DNA of 34,039 nt from contig JAIXRA010000066.1 in assembly GCA_027485465.1 (NCBI GenBank), positions 1 through 34,039 on the forward strand, in the 5' to 3' direction. The position numbers and the translations under genes were made by a program. The DNA comes from Bacteroidota bacterium. Lineage in GTDB: Bacteria; Bacteroidota; Bacteroidia; UBA7662. Every line of letters starts with the position of its first letter. Positions within the stretch are counted from its first letter, which is position 1. Under the pieces are notes generated by a model. That model searched no databases and was not told where the DNA came from. It saw only the letters and a program-made list of their open reading frames with translations. Of this stretch, positions 16,939 to 25,963 are shown piece by piece.

Positions 16939-17727
16939 ATGTCCGGCATGCAGGTTGAATTTTTGGGAACCGGGACCTCCCAGGGGGTTCCCTTGATTGG
17001 TTGTACCTGCTCGGTTTGTCAATCCAACGATGCGCGCGATCGTCGCCTTCGTTGTTCGGTCTTGGTTCGCCATCCATCGGCCCATTTTGTGATTGATTCG
17101 GGGCCTGATTTTCGCCAGCAAATGCTGCGTGCCGGGGTGAATCGCCTGGATGCCTTGTTGTTTACCCACGGTCACAAAGACCATATCGCCGGTACCGATG
17201 ACGTCCGCGCCTTTAATTATTTGCAGAAAAAGCCGATGCCGATCTATGCCGATGCGCGGGTGCAGGCGGCATTGCGTCGTGAGTTTTACTACGCTTTTGA
17301 GGACCAACGTTATCCTGGGATTCCCGAATTGCATTTGGTGGACATCGATGAAGAGCCCTTTGATCTACTTGGGGTTCCCGTTATTCCACTGCCTGTGATG
17401 CACCTCCATCTGCCTGTTCTAGGTTTTCGGATAGGACCCTTTGCCTACATGACGGATGCCAACGCGATTCCCGATTCCACCGTGGACCGTTTGAAGGGTG
17501 TGGAAGTTTTGGTTCTCAATGCATTACGCAAAACCCCGCACCCCTCTCATTTTACCCTCGACCAGGCTCTGGAGCAAGTCCAACGCATCGGAGCGCAGCG
17601 TACCTACCTGACTCACTTATCCCACCAAATGGGCTTGCATGCCGAAGTCTCCTCCATATTGCCCGCCGGCGTCGAATTAGCGTACGATGGACTGGTCTTG
17701 GGATGGGAAGGCCCTTCTTACCTTTGA
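16939..17727 (+). CDS. MBL-fold metallohydrolase, PhnP-like
   Basis: EFLGTGTSQGVPLIGCTCSVCQSNDARDRRLRCS, metal motif THGHKDHIAGTDDVRAFN, TYLTHLSHQMG. Confidence 0.85.
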   Translation: MSGMQVEFLGTGTSQGVPLIGCTCSVCQSNDARDRRLRCSVLVRHPSAHFVIDSGPDFRQQMLRAGVNRLDALLFTHGHKDHIAGTDDVRAFNYLQKKPMPIYADARVQAALRREFYYAFEDQRYPGIPELHLVDIDEEPFDLLGVPVIPLPVMHLHLPVLGFRIGPFAYMTDANAIPDSTVDRLKGVEVLVLNALRKTPHPSHFTLDQALEQVQRIGAQRTYLTHLSHQMGLHAEVSSILPAGVELAYDGLVLGWEGPSYL

Positions 17728-17730
17728 ACC

Positions 17731-18261
17731 ATGGAAATCGGAACCAAACTACCCTATTTTGAACTCAAAGGCTGCGACCTCAAGACTCATTCCTTGGTGG
17801 ATGTCAGCGACAAGTCCTGCATTTTAATTCTATTCATCTGCAATCACTGCCCCTATGTTGTGGCGTATTTGGACCGAATTAACAAACTGTTCCGCCGCTA
17901 CTACGAAGACAACCTGGGTGTTCTCCTCATCAATTCCAACGACCCGGCCAAATACCCGGTAGACTCTTTTGAAGGCATGCAGGCATTGGCCAAACAGTAC
18001 GGATGGGAATCCATCTACCTTCACGACGAAACCCAGGAGGTGGCCCGCATGTTCGATGCGAAGCGAACCCCGGAGGCCTTTTTGTTTAATTCAAGCCGGG
18101 AACTCGTTTACCACGGGGCCATTGACGATAGCTGGGAGCAACCCAACCTCGTCACCCGGGTTTATCTAGAGGATGCCATTGAATACACCTTGGATGGTTT
18201 GGAAGTGGATGTGCCTCACGTGGATCCGGTGGGTTGCAGTATTAAGTGGAAACCCGCATGA
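17731..18261 (+). CDS. Thioredoxin-like (AhpC/TSA-type) protein
   Basis: KSCILILFICNHCPYVVAYLDRINKLFRRYY with a CNHC active-site-like motif; DAKRTPEAFLFNSSRELVYHGAIDDSW. Confidence 0.82.
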   Translation: MEIGTKLPYFELKGCDLKTHSLVDVSDKSCILILFICNHCPYVVAYLDRINKLFRRYYEDNLGVLLINSNDPAKYPVDSFEGMQALAKQYGWESIYLHDETQEVARMFDAKRTPEAFLFNSSRELVYHGAIDDSWEQPNLVTRVYLEDAIEYTLDGLEVDVPHVDPVGCSIKWKPA

Positions 18262-19103
18262 GTTTGAATGCCTCGATGACGGATTTCCATGCGGATCGGG
18301 ACCAAATTGAGAAGGCTTGGTCCAATCCTCAACTTCGCTCAGACCCCTCCACCGTTCGTTCGGTGCATCGCATCATGGAGGCCTTGGATCAGGGATTGTT
18401 GCGCACGGCCCAACCAAGCCCCAACGGCGAGTGGTCCACGCTGGAATGGGTCAAAATGGCGGTTTTATTGTATTTCCCTCTCCAAAATTCGGTGACCATC
18501 CATGCCGGTGCTTTGGAATTTTACGATAAAGTCCCGTTGAAAACCGGTTTCGAAAATCGGGGGATTCGGGTCGTACCACCTGCGGTTATTCGTTACAGTA
18601 GTTTTATTGAACCGGGTTGCATCATCATGCCCTCCTTTGTGAATGTGGGTGCGAGGGTTGGTGCAGGGACCATGGTGGATACTTGGGCGACGGTGGGATC
18701 GTGTGCACAGATTGGCCGCGATGTGCACTTGAGTGGAGGCGTTGGAATTGGCGGTGTTCTGGAACCCATACAGGCCAGCCCCGTTATTGTGGAGGATGGT
18801 TGTTTTGTTGGTTCCCGCTGCGTTGTGGTCGAAGGAGTACACCTCGAAAAAGAAGTGGTTCTGGGTGCAGGGGTTACATTGACTGCTTCATCCCCCATTG
18901 TAGACATGAGTGGGTCGGTCACCCAGGTCTACAAGGGACGGGTTCCTGCTCGCTCGGTGGTCATTCCGGGAACCATGCCCAAGGAATTTCCTGCAGGCAC
19001 GGCCCAGGTTCATTGCGCCATCATTATTGGTCGTCGCCACGAAGGCACCGATCGCAAAACATCGCTCAACCAGGCCCTACGCGATTTTGAGGTGAGCGTT
19101 TAA
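18258..19103 (+). CDS. dapD: 2,3,4,5-tetrahydropyridine-2,6-dicarboxylate N-succinyltransferase
   Basis: Hexapeptide-repeat acyltransferase: RVVPPAVIRYSSFIEPGCIIMPSFVNVGARVGAGTMVDTWATVGSCAQIGRDVHLSGGVGIGGVLEPIQA. ATG at 18258 overlaps the previous stop (ATGA). Confidence 0.93.
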   Translation: MSLNASMTDFHADRDQIEKAWSNPQLRSDPSTVRSVHRIMEALDQGLLRTAQPSPNGEWSTLEWVKMAVLLYFPLQNSVTIHAGALEFYDKVPLKTGFENRGIRVVPPAVIRYSSFIEPGCIIMPSFVNVGARVGAGTMVDTWATVGSCAQIGRDVHLSGGVGIGGVLEPIQASPVIVEDGCFVGSRCVVVEGVHLEKEVVLGAGVTLTASSPIVDMSGSVTQVYKGRVPARSVVIPGTMPKEFPAGTAQVHCAIIIGRRHEGTDRKTSLNQALRDFEVSV

Positions 19104-19832
19104 TCAGCGTCGAAAGCGTTCAAAGGCCTTTTGGAACTTTTCCACTTTGGGCCTCACAACGAGCTTGCAATAAGGTTCTTCGCCGTGGAGGCGAAAATAT
19201 TCTTGGTGGTAATTTTCGGCCACATAAAAGACCCCGGCCTCGGCAATTTCAGTCACCACGGGTCGCCCAAACGGGTTGTCTTGTTGGAGACGCTCTACGA
19301 ATTCGGTCGCTGTCTTTCGTTGTTCTTCGCCTCTGTAAAAAATAACGGATCGGTATTGAGTCCCGACATCTTCGCCTTGACGATTGAGCGTGGTCGGATC
19401 GTGGGTACCAAAAAAAATCTCCAACAAATTCTCCATCGAAACGACCGAAGAATCGAAAGCGAACTGCACCACTTCGGCATGACCTGTTCGGCCTGTACAA
19501 ACTTCGCGGTAAGTTGGTTGCGCCACCTGTCCCCCCATATAACCGGATCGAACCTTGGAAACGCCTTTGACTTGTTCAAAGACGGCTTCGACACACCAAA
19601 AGCATCCTGCACCCAAGGTTAGGGTCTCCATAGGTTGGTTGCTTGGGTTGGGTTCAATCGTGGTGGGGGCCAAGGAATCCATAGGCTGTTTTTGGTTTTG
19701 AAAGGACGAATCCAACTGACAGGCAGTCAGCGCAAAGAGCCCCAAAGCGGCGGTCCACACGGCGAAATGCAGAATCGAAGGTTCAGGATTGTTACGGAAG
19801 ACGGGTAGCCAGATCGGCCGGGCTATAGGCAA
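19104..19832 (-). CDS. msrA: Peptide-methionine (S)-S-oxide reductase with lipoprotein signal
   Basis: ETLTLGAGCFWCVEAVFEQVKGVSKVRSGYMGG, GHAEVVQFAFD, ENYHQEYFRLHGEEPYC. N-terminal hydrophobic segment ends with lipobox-like LTAC. Confidence 0.92.
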   Translation of the reverse strand: MPIARPIWLPVFRNNPEPSILHFAVWTAALGLFALTACQLDSSFQNQKQPMDSLAPTTIEPNPSNQPMETLTLGAGCFWCVEAVFEQVKGVSKVRSGYMGGQVAQPTYREVCTGRTGHAEVVQFAFDSSVVSMENLLEIFFGTHDPTTLNRQGEDVGTQYRSVIFYRGEEQRKTATEFVERLQQDNPFGRPVVTEIAEAGVFYVAENYHQEYFRLHGEEPYCKLVVRPKVEKFQKAFERFRR

Positions 19833-20295
19833 TGGACTTGAGCGTTTTGCGGTCCGAACGCCGGTAGACCAGGTGAAGTCCGTCCACGGTTTCTACATCG
19901 CATTCGATGTTATGCCGCTCCTGGTAATGCAAAACGGTGGCTTGGGCTTCTTCCTCGCTTTGACAGGCCTTGCTCATGTTCGAGCGATGTACTTCGCCAA
20001 ACAAATCCGCAAAAACATGACCCAATCCCAATTCGTGAATGGCGCCGCTGAGGACATATTGCAGGTCGCAAAGAGCATCGGCCGCTTCGACCAAATCACG
20101 CTTGGCCAACGCATCGCGTAATTCGTTTAATTCCTCCTGTAACAAATTGATTCGCAACTCACAGCGCTCTGGACTTGGGAGGTTTGGTTCAGCTCCAACG
20201 GGATGACGAAAAAGGTTATGAAACTCGGAAACCTTGGTGAGGGCCGATGCTTCGGCATAGGTCATGGGTTCTTTGCCTATGGAATTTTCACCCAT
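19792..20295 (-). CDS. MazG-like nucleotide pyrophosphohydrolase
   Basis: INLLQEELNELRDALAKRDLVEAADALCDLQYVLSGAIHELG matches the EExxE...ExxD layout. Its 3' end overlaps the msrA ORF by 41 bp. Confidence 0.75.
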   Translation of the reverse strand: MGENSIGKEPMTYAEASALTKVSEFHNLFRHPVGAEPNLPSPERCELRINLLQEELNELRDALAKRDLVEAADALCDLQYVLSGAIHELGLGHVFADLFGEVHRSNMSKACQSEEEAQATVLHYQERHNIECDVETVDGLHLVYRRSDRKTLKSIAYSPADLATRLP

Positions 20296-20305
20296 GGTTG
20301 GAAGC

Positions 20306-20635
20306 TTAGTAGGAGGACGGAGAACCTTCTTCGTCGTGACGATCCTGACGATCGTAATCGAAATCAGGCATTAACTCGGTCTTGACGTAATCGATGGTCT
20401 CTTGCAGACCGTTCAAAAACTTGTTGAAGTCCTCTTTGTAAAGGAAGATTTTGTGTTTGACATATTGGCCATCATCAAACCCTTTTTTGCTTTCGGTCAG
20501 GATTAGGTAGTAATCGTTGGCCCGGGTGGATTTGACATCAAAAAAATAGGTACGCTTACCGGCCCTGACTCTTTTGCTGAATACTTCCTCGCGATCCCGT
20601 TCTCGGTGGCGTTCACCTCCGTAAAAATCATCCAT
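20306..20635 (-). CDS. DUF3276 / Pur-alpha-like protein
   Basis: EEVFSKRVRAGKRTYFFDVKSTRANDYYLILTESKKGFDDGQYVKHKIFLYKEDFNKFLNGL, the Bacteroidota PUR-alpha-like family. Confidence 0.85.
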   Translation of the reverse strand: MDDFYGGERHRERDREEVFSKRVRAGKRTYFFDVKSTRANDYYLILTESKKGFDDGQYVKHKIFLYKEDFNKFLNGLQETIDYVKTELMPDFDYDRQDRHDEEGSPSSY

Positions 20636-20698
20636 GGTATTTAATTATGTTGTAAAAATAGGGCATTTTGAGGCAAAACATCCCTACCCCCCGGCCGT

Positions 20699-20719
20699 TT
20701 GCCCTTGTCAAGAGGGCAA
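20699..20719 (-). terminator. Hairpin overlapping the stop codon of the ABC exporter gene
   Basis: TTGCCCT (20699-20705) / AGGGCAA (20713-20719), 7-bp perfect stem spanning the stop at 20708-20710. No U-tract, so terminator function is uncertain. Confidence 0.3.
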
Positions 20720-22453
20720 GTCTTGCGGATTCTGCTGCTGCAAGTCGTGCATGCGTCGATAGAGGCTGCAACTTTGGAGCAATTCGGCATGGGTTCCTTG
20801 GCCAACAACCCTTCCCGCATCCAAGACATAAATGCAATCGGCCAAGACCAAAGGTTTAATTTTTAGGGAGATAAGGATGATTCCACGGTCTCCTTTGGCA
20901 TTCAGGATTTTTTGCATCAGGGAGTCCTCGGTGCCACTGTCCAAAGCCGAAAGGGCGTCGTCCAAAACCATCCAACGGGGCTGTCTTAACCAAGCCCTGG
21001 CCAGCGCCAATCGTTGTTTTTGTCCTCCCGATAATTGAACCCCTCGTTCCCCGATGCCGGTTTGAAGGCCTTCGGGCAGTGCAGCCGCCCATTCACCCAG
21101 CTCGACCAGGTTCAGAACCTCTAGGCAAGTCGCGTCATCAGCACCGGGCGCACCCAGGCGGAGATTGGCCCCCAGGGTATCGTTAAAAAAAGTTTGCTCC
21201 TGGGGAACCCAGGCCACATGTCCGTGCAGACTTCCTTCATTCCAATCGCTCAGAGGGACCCCTCCCAGTTCCAGGCTTCCCTGCATCATCGGGAGGCGGC
21301 CCGTCAGGAGCTTCCAAAATGTGCTTTTTCCGCTGCCAACGGTCCCCGTTAGACCAATGAATTGACCTGGTTTGGCATCAAACACGGGCATTTCCAAAAC
21401 AAATCCATCTCGATAACCGGCCTTCATTTGACGGATTTTCCAATCAGGTGCCTGGTCGGACGAATAGCCATCCAATCGATGGGGTCTGGCCTCCCAAGCC
21501 AAGATGGGTTCCAAACGGGCTTGAGCCGCTTTGGCTTGTTGAAAAATCGAAGCCACCCAGCCCAACGAGGTGACCGGCCAGGTTAGCATGTTGATGTACA
21601 AAATGAACTCGGCCAGGTTGCCCAAGCTAACTTGGCCTTCGGCCATTAAATGACCGCCCATCCAAACCGTTATAAGCGTACTAAGACCCACCAGGGTTGT
21701 GGCCAAGGGAAAGAACAAGGCATCGGCTTTGGCGAAGGCCATGTTTTTGGACCGGTATTCGTCCAAGTCCTGACCAAAGCGGCGGATGAACGCTGGTTCC
21801 GCCGAAAAAGCTTGGAGAAGTTTCATGCTCGCCAAGCTCTCTTGGACAAAGGCGGTCATTTTGCCCAGATGGGCTTGCACCGCGGCAGAACGTCCCAATA
21901 TTTTGAGGTTGAGCAGATAGATTCCCAAAACCAAGAAAGGCATGGGGGTTAAAACCCACAGCGTCAGGACCGGACTCACCGATAACATCACCCCAATCAC
22001 CATCAAGAACATGACCAAGAGGTTGAGGCTGTACATCAAGCCCGGCCCGATGAACATCCGGATTTTGCCAACATCTTCGGTCAAACGCGATGTCAGGTCC
22101 CCGACTTCAAAACCTTCCACCGCCTGAGGCTTGGCCGCCAGAATTCGGGCAAAAAGGGTTTCTTTGAGACGCTGTTCGCTGATTCTTGACATGACAATGA
22201 GGGTTTGTCGCATCCAATACATAAAGAACCCACGGGCCAAAGTTGCCCCCAACAGGCCCAAAAGCAAGGGAGTGAGTGGTTGAGACCCGGGTTGGGACAC
22301 AGCATCCATGAGGTGTCGAATGATGCGCGGTGGGATCACCCCAAAAACATTGGTCAAGAACAGGCAAAGCAAGCCGGGGATCCAAAGCCGCTCCTGACCA
22401 CGCAAGGATTGGAGGAGGGCGACCAGGGATTTCACACCGCAAAATAAAGGCAT
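20708..22453 (-). CDS. ABC transporter, fused permease and ATPase (exporter type)
   Basis: N-terminal TM domain; Walker A GLTGTVGSGKST; signature LSGGQKQRLALARAWL; Walker B WMVLDDALSALD. Confidence 0.92.
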   Translation of the reverse strand: MPLFCGVKSLVALLQSLRGQERLWIPGLLCLFLTNVFGVIPPRIIRHLMDAVSQPGSQPLTPLLLGLLGATLARGFFMYWMRQTLIVMSRISEQRLKETLFARILAAKPQAVEGFEVGDLTSRLTEDVGKIRMFIGPGLMYSLNLLVMFLMVIGVMLSVSPVLTLWVLTPMPFLVLGIYLLNLKILGRSAAVQAHLGKMTAFVQESLASMKLLQAFSAEPAFIRRFGQDLDEYRSKNMAFAKADALFFPLATTLVGLSTLITVWMGGHLMAEGQVSLGNLAEFILYINMLTWPVTSLGWVASIFQQAKAAQARLEPILAWEARPHRLDGYSSDQAPDWKIRQMKAGYRDGFVLEMPVFDAKPGQFIGLTGTVGSGKSTFWKLLTGRLPMMQGSLELGGVPLSDWNEGSLHGHVAWVPQEQTFFNDTLGANLRLGAPGADDATCLEVLNLVELGEWAAALPEGLQTGIGERGVQLSGGQKQRLALARAWLRQPRWMVLDDALSALDSGTEDSLMQKILNAKGDRGIILISLKIKPLVLADCIYVLDAGRVVGQGTHAELLQSCSLYRRMHDLQQQNPQDLPS

Positions 22454-22480
22454 TTTGGGCTGGCCTTTGGGTTATTTTTG
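22453..22480 (+). promoter_or_regulatory. Promoter of the leucine dehydrogenase gene
   Basis: TTTTGG (22453-22458), 14 bp, then TATTTTTG (22473-22480), an exact TAnnTTTG match 19 nt before the ATG at 22500. Confidence 0.5.
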
Positions 22481-22499
22481 CCGCACCAATCCCAAGCAC

Positions 22500-23603
22500 A
22501 TGCCGGAAACCCTCGACACCCTCCCCATGACCGGGCCTATGTCCACCATGCAACGCATGGGTCACGAACAGCTGGTTTATTGCCACGACGAGGCATCGGG
22601 CCTCCGGGCTATTATTGGAATCCATTCCACCGTTTTGGGACCTGCATTGGGTGGTACCCGCATGTGGAATTATGCCAGCGAAGACCAAGCTGTGATGGAC
22701 GTACTTCGCCTATCCCAGGGAATGACCTACAAGGCATCGGTCGCTGGGTTGGATTTGGGTGGCGGAAAAGCCGTCATCTTTGGGGATGCCCGTCAACATA
22801 AATCCGAGGCTTTATTCAAGGCCTACGGTCGTTTTGTAAATTCTCTTTCAGGCAAGTACATCACCGCCGAAGATGTCGGTACTTCCAAATCCGACATGGA
22901 ATGGATTGCTACCGAAACCAAGCATGTGAGTGGATTGCCCGAAAGCATGGGTGGCAGCGGGGACCCCTCCCCGGTGACGGCTTATGGGGTGTACATGGGG
23001 ATGAAAGCCGGTGCCCGTGTTGCGCTGGGGAATGATTCCTTGGAAGGCCGCAAAGTTCTGGTTCAAGGGGTGGGGAATGTTGGAACCTACCTGGTGGAGC
23101 ACCTCGTCGCCGAAGGTGCCCATGTCTGGATTTCCGACGTGTACGAGCCATCCATCCAAAAACTTTTGAGTCGTTTCCCACAGCTTGAGGTTTGTCAACC
23201 GGATCAAGTAGCATCGGCCGATGTCGATATCTACGCACCTTGTGCATTGGGTGCAACGCTCAATGCTCAAAGCATTGCCAACCTCCGTTGCGCCTTGGTA
23301 GCAGGTGGTGCCAACAATCAATTGGCCACCGACGAGGATATGCAGCGATTGATGGACCGGAGTATTGCGTACGCGCCTGATTTTGTGATTAATGCAGGTG
23401 GCCTCATCAATGTGTATGCCGAAATCAAGGGTTTGAATCGGGAATGGGCTCTCCAAAAAACCCGCGGGATTTACGACCAAACCCTGGCCATCTTTGAGCA
23501 GGCCGCCCAAAACAGGGTCAGTACCAACGAAGCCGCGGTACGCTTAGCCCATCAACGCTTGACCAAGGTTGCCCATGATCAACAGGCATCATCTTCGCGT
23601 TAA
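22500..23603 (+). CDS. Leucine dehydrogenase (Glu/Leu/Phe/Val dehydrogenase family)
   Basis: LGPALGGTRMWNYASEDQAVMDVLRLSQGMTYKASVAGLDLGGGKAVIFGD; VLVQGVGNVGTYLVEHLVAEGAHVWISD; ADVDIYAPCALGATLN. ATG at 22500 used because the upstream ORF start precedes the promoter box. Confidence 0.9.
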   Translation: MPETLDTLPMTGPMSTMQRMGHEQLVYCHDEASGLRAIIGIHSTVLGPALGGTRMWNYASEDQAVMDVLRLSQGMTYKASVAGLDLGGGKAVIFGDARQHKSEALFKAYGRFVNSLSGKYITAEDVGTSKSDMEWIATETKHVSGLPESMGGSGDPSPVTAYGVYMGMKAGARVALGNDSLEGRKVLVQGVGNVGTYLVEHLVAEGAHVWISDVYEPSIQKLLSRFPQLEVCQPDQVASADVDIYAPCALGATLNAQSIANLRCALVAGGANNQLATDEDMQRLMDRSIAYAPDFVINAGGLINVYAEIKGLNREWALQKTRGIYDQTLAIFEQAAQNRVSTNEAAVRLAHQRLTKVAHDQQASSSR

Positions 23604-24510
23604 GTTGCTGCAATGGCTTTTTGCCAGCAGACAACAAAACCAGGAAGACTACAGGGAAGTCGCTAGGCAATTCAAGGCTTCGGCCTCCACCAGCATGCGT
23701 TCCTATGTGATGGCTTTTCGTTTGCTGGATGCCTTGATATTTTACGCAGGAATTCGACTCGAAGAACGACAGGGCCGTCACCTCCAAGTAAACCGTGATC
23801 CAGGTCCGGCCCATGCCTTGGCCGATAACCCCTTGGCTCCTCTCCTCGAAAAAGACCCCTACTACGCGGTGGCTTTGAAATCAACGGGCATCGAAAACAT
23901 GGAGATATCGACCGACATGCTTCGGGCCATGTTTGAATCGGTCACCGAAGGAACCTGCACCGCCTCCAAGAACCTATCCCTGGATACCCTCGATGGGTTG
24001 AAGGTGTTTTTTGACAAGTGTATTTGTTCCGGGGATTGGTACCCTTCCTGGCAACAGGAACACAATCTTTATTGGGACAGCGATCGCTATCTAATTGATC
24101 GTCAGGTTCTCCAAACCTTGGATTCGATGAAGACGGGGTCACCTTTTCCCGATACCAAAGCCATGTTACAGACGTGGCAAAGCGAAGACACCATGATTCA
24201 GACGCTGCTTGAGTCGTTGTTAGGGAATCCATCCATCCACTTGGAACGAATCGAAAAACATGCCGGACAATGGGACCCCGATCGCCTGGCCCGTATGGAT
24301 TTGCTGCTCCTTCAGATGGCCTGCACCGAATGGATTTTATTGCCGGATATACCTGTTAAAGTAACGATGAACGAGTACATTGAATTGGCCAAGACCTTTT
24401 CGACGCCTCAGTCTTCTTCCTTTATTAACGGACTTTTGGACAAGATCAAAGCAGACCTCCTACGCGAAGGTTTGATTCAAAAAACCGGTCGTGGCCTCGT
24501 CGAATCTTAA
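23575..24510 (+). CDS. nusB: Transcription antitermination factor NusB (long Bacteroidota form)
   Basis: INRHHLRVKLLQWLFA start; C-terminal ARMDLLLLQMACTEWILLPDIPVKVTMNEYIELAKTFSTPQSSSFINGLLDKI. Overlaps the dehydrogenase 3' end. Confidence 0.9.
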   Translation: MINRHHLRVKLLQWLFASRQQNQEDYREVARQFKASASTSMRSYVMAFRLLDALIFYAGIRLEERQGRHLQVNRDPGPAHALADNPLAPLLEKDPYYAVALKSTGIENMEISTDMLRAMFESVTEGTCTASKNLSLDTLDGLKVFFDKCICSGDWYPSWQQEHNLYWDSDRYLIDRQVLQTLDSMKTGSPFPDTKAMLQTWQSEDTMIQTLLESLLGNPSIHLERIEKHAGQWDPDRLARMDLLLLQMACTEWILLPDIPVKVTMNEYIELAKTFSTPQSSSFINGLLDKIKADLLREGLIQKTGRGLVES

Positions 24511-24522
24511 TTTCATTTCGCT

Positions 24523-25008
24523 ATGTCCTTCAAATATTTGATGATGCGTCCAACCCTTGGTTTGGCCTGCCTCGCTTGCTTGGCAGGGATTTTCCTTTTT
24601 GCGTCGTGCCGTTCGGAATCGGACCCCTCCAGCTTGGACGCCGAATCGGTTGAACTCCCTGTCTCCGCGGATGGTCAAAACAACGCCGAACGTTTACCAA
24701 AAATGGTTTTTGACAAAGAAATCCATGATTTTGGAACCATCAAGGCCGGCGAGAAAGTATCCTATTCTTTTCGATTTGTCAACAAAGGAGGCCGTGATTT
24801 GATAATTCAGAGCGCCAGTGGATCTTGCGGTTGCACCGTCCCCGATTTTCCCAAAGAACCCATACCACCCGGTCGCGAAGGATACATTCGAGTCATGTTC
24901 AATTCCGAGGGCAAAAGCGGTATTCAAGAAAAGCAAGTCACCGTCTTGGCCAATACCATGCCGAATACCATCACCGTTCGGGTGAAGGCCGAAATCGTCC
25001 AACCCTAA
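24523..25008 (+). CDS. DUF1573 domain protein
   Basis: Hydrophobic leader with Cys (FLFASCRS), then KEIHDFGTIKAGEKVSYSFRFVNKGGRDLIIQSASGSCGCTVPDFPKEPIPPGREGYIRVMF. Confidence 0.88.
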   Translation: MSFKYLMMRPTLGLACLACLAGIFLFASCRSESDPSSLDAESVELPVSADGQNNAERLPKMVFDKEIHDFGTIKAGEKVSYSFRFVNKGGRDLIIQSASGSCGCTVPDFPKEPIPPGREGYIRVMFNSEGKSGIQEKQVTVLANTMPNTITVRVKAEIVQP

Positions 25009-25028
25009 TTCACATTAAATAAATTGTT

Positions 25029-25370
25029 ATGAACAACCTACATGTTTTGCTAGCCATGGCCCCACCCCCTTCCGGTTCTGGACCTCAGAATCCCTGGATT
25101 AGTTTGTTGCCATGGGTTTTGATTTTTGTGGTCTTTTACTTCTTTATGATTCGGCCTCAATCGGTGAAAGCCAAAGAAGAGCGAAAATTCAGGGATCAAA
25201 TGGCCAAGGGGGATCGTGTGGTGACCGTTGGAGGGATGCACGGCAAAGTGGTGGAGGTTTCGACGGAATGGGTCCTTTTGGAGAGCGAATCACAGGCCCG
25301 GTTCAAAGTGGAACGATCGGCGATCTCCAAGGACAGCACCCTGCATTCGTATCCTCCGGCATCCAAGTGA
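25029..25370 (+). CDS. yajC: Preprotein translocase subunit YajC
   Basis: WVLIFVVFYFFMIRPQSVKAKEERKFRDQMAKGDRVVTVGGMHGKVVEV. Confidence 0.92.
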   Translation: MNNLHVLLAMAPPPSGSGPQNPWISLLPWVLIFVVFYFFMIRPQSVKAKEERKFRDQMAKGDRVVTVGGMHGKVVEVSTEWVLLESESQARFKVERSAISKDSTLHSYPPASK

Positions 25371-25963
25371 GCCAACGCATCGGGCTGACCGGTTGCATGG
25401 GCTCGGGCAAAACGACGGTGGCCGGCCTTTTTGCTCAACTGGGCATCCCTGTTTACGATGCAGACGACCGAGCCAAAACCCTGATGGTTCAGAATTCTGG
25501 CTTGCGTGAAAGCATCGTTTCATTGATGGGCCCCACGGCCTATTTACCGGATGGCACCTTGAACCGAGATGCTTTGGCTTCCAAGGTATTCAAAGACCCA
25601 AGACTCCTCCAGGAACTCAATGCCCTGGTACATCCCGTCGTTGCCCAAGATTCCTTGGTTTGGGCCGAGCAACAATCAACCCCGTACAGCATCCACGAAG
25701 CGGCCTTGTTAATTCAAAGCGGATCAGCACTGGGAATGCGAGCTGTGATTTTGGTTCAGGCTCCCTTGCTCATGCGAATGGATCGGGTACGCCTGCGCAA
25801 TGGGTGGACCGATGAGCAAATTCTGGATCGCCTACGCAACCAATGGCCCGAAGAAGATTTGATCCCGTATTGCCGTTATCGAATTGTGAACGATGGTACC
25901 CAATCCCTGGTGCTTCAGGTCCAGGAAATTCACCGGGCAATTCTGAGCGATTTGGGGAAATGA
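25367..25963 (+). CDS. coaE: Dephospho-CoA kinase
   Basis: IGLTGCMGSGKTTVAGLFAQLGIPVYDADDRAKTL; LNALVHPVVAQD; EAALLIQSG. GTG start at 25367 overlaps the yajC stop; the ORF-track start at 25112 is too far upstream. Confidence 0.9.
   Translation: MSQRIGLTGCMGSGKTTVAGLFAQLGIPVYDADDRAKTLMVQNSGLRESIVSLMGPTAYLPDGTLNRDALASKVFKDPRLLQELNALVHPVVAQDSLVWAEQQSTPYSIHEAALLIQSGSALGMRAVILVQAPLLMRMDRVRLRNGWTDEQILDRLRNQWPEEDLIPYCRYRIVNDGTQSLVLQVQEIHRAILSDLGK

Noticed and set aside
22848-23510. 220-aa ORF antisense to leucine dehydrogenase
   Set aside because: Fully contained opposite a conserved gene, with no independent promoter or recognisable family.
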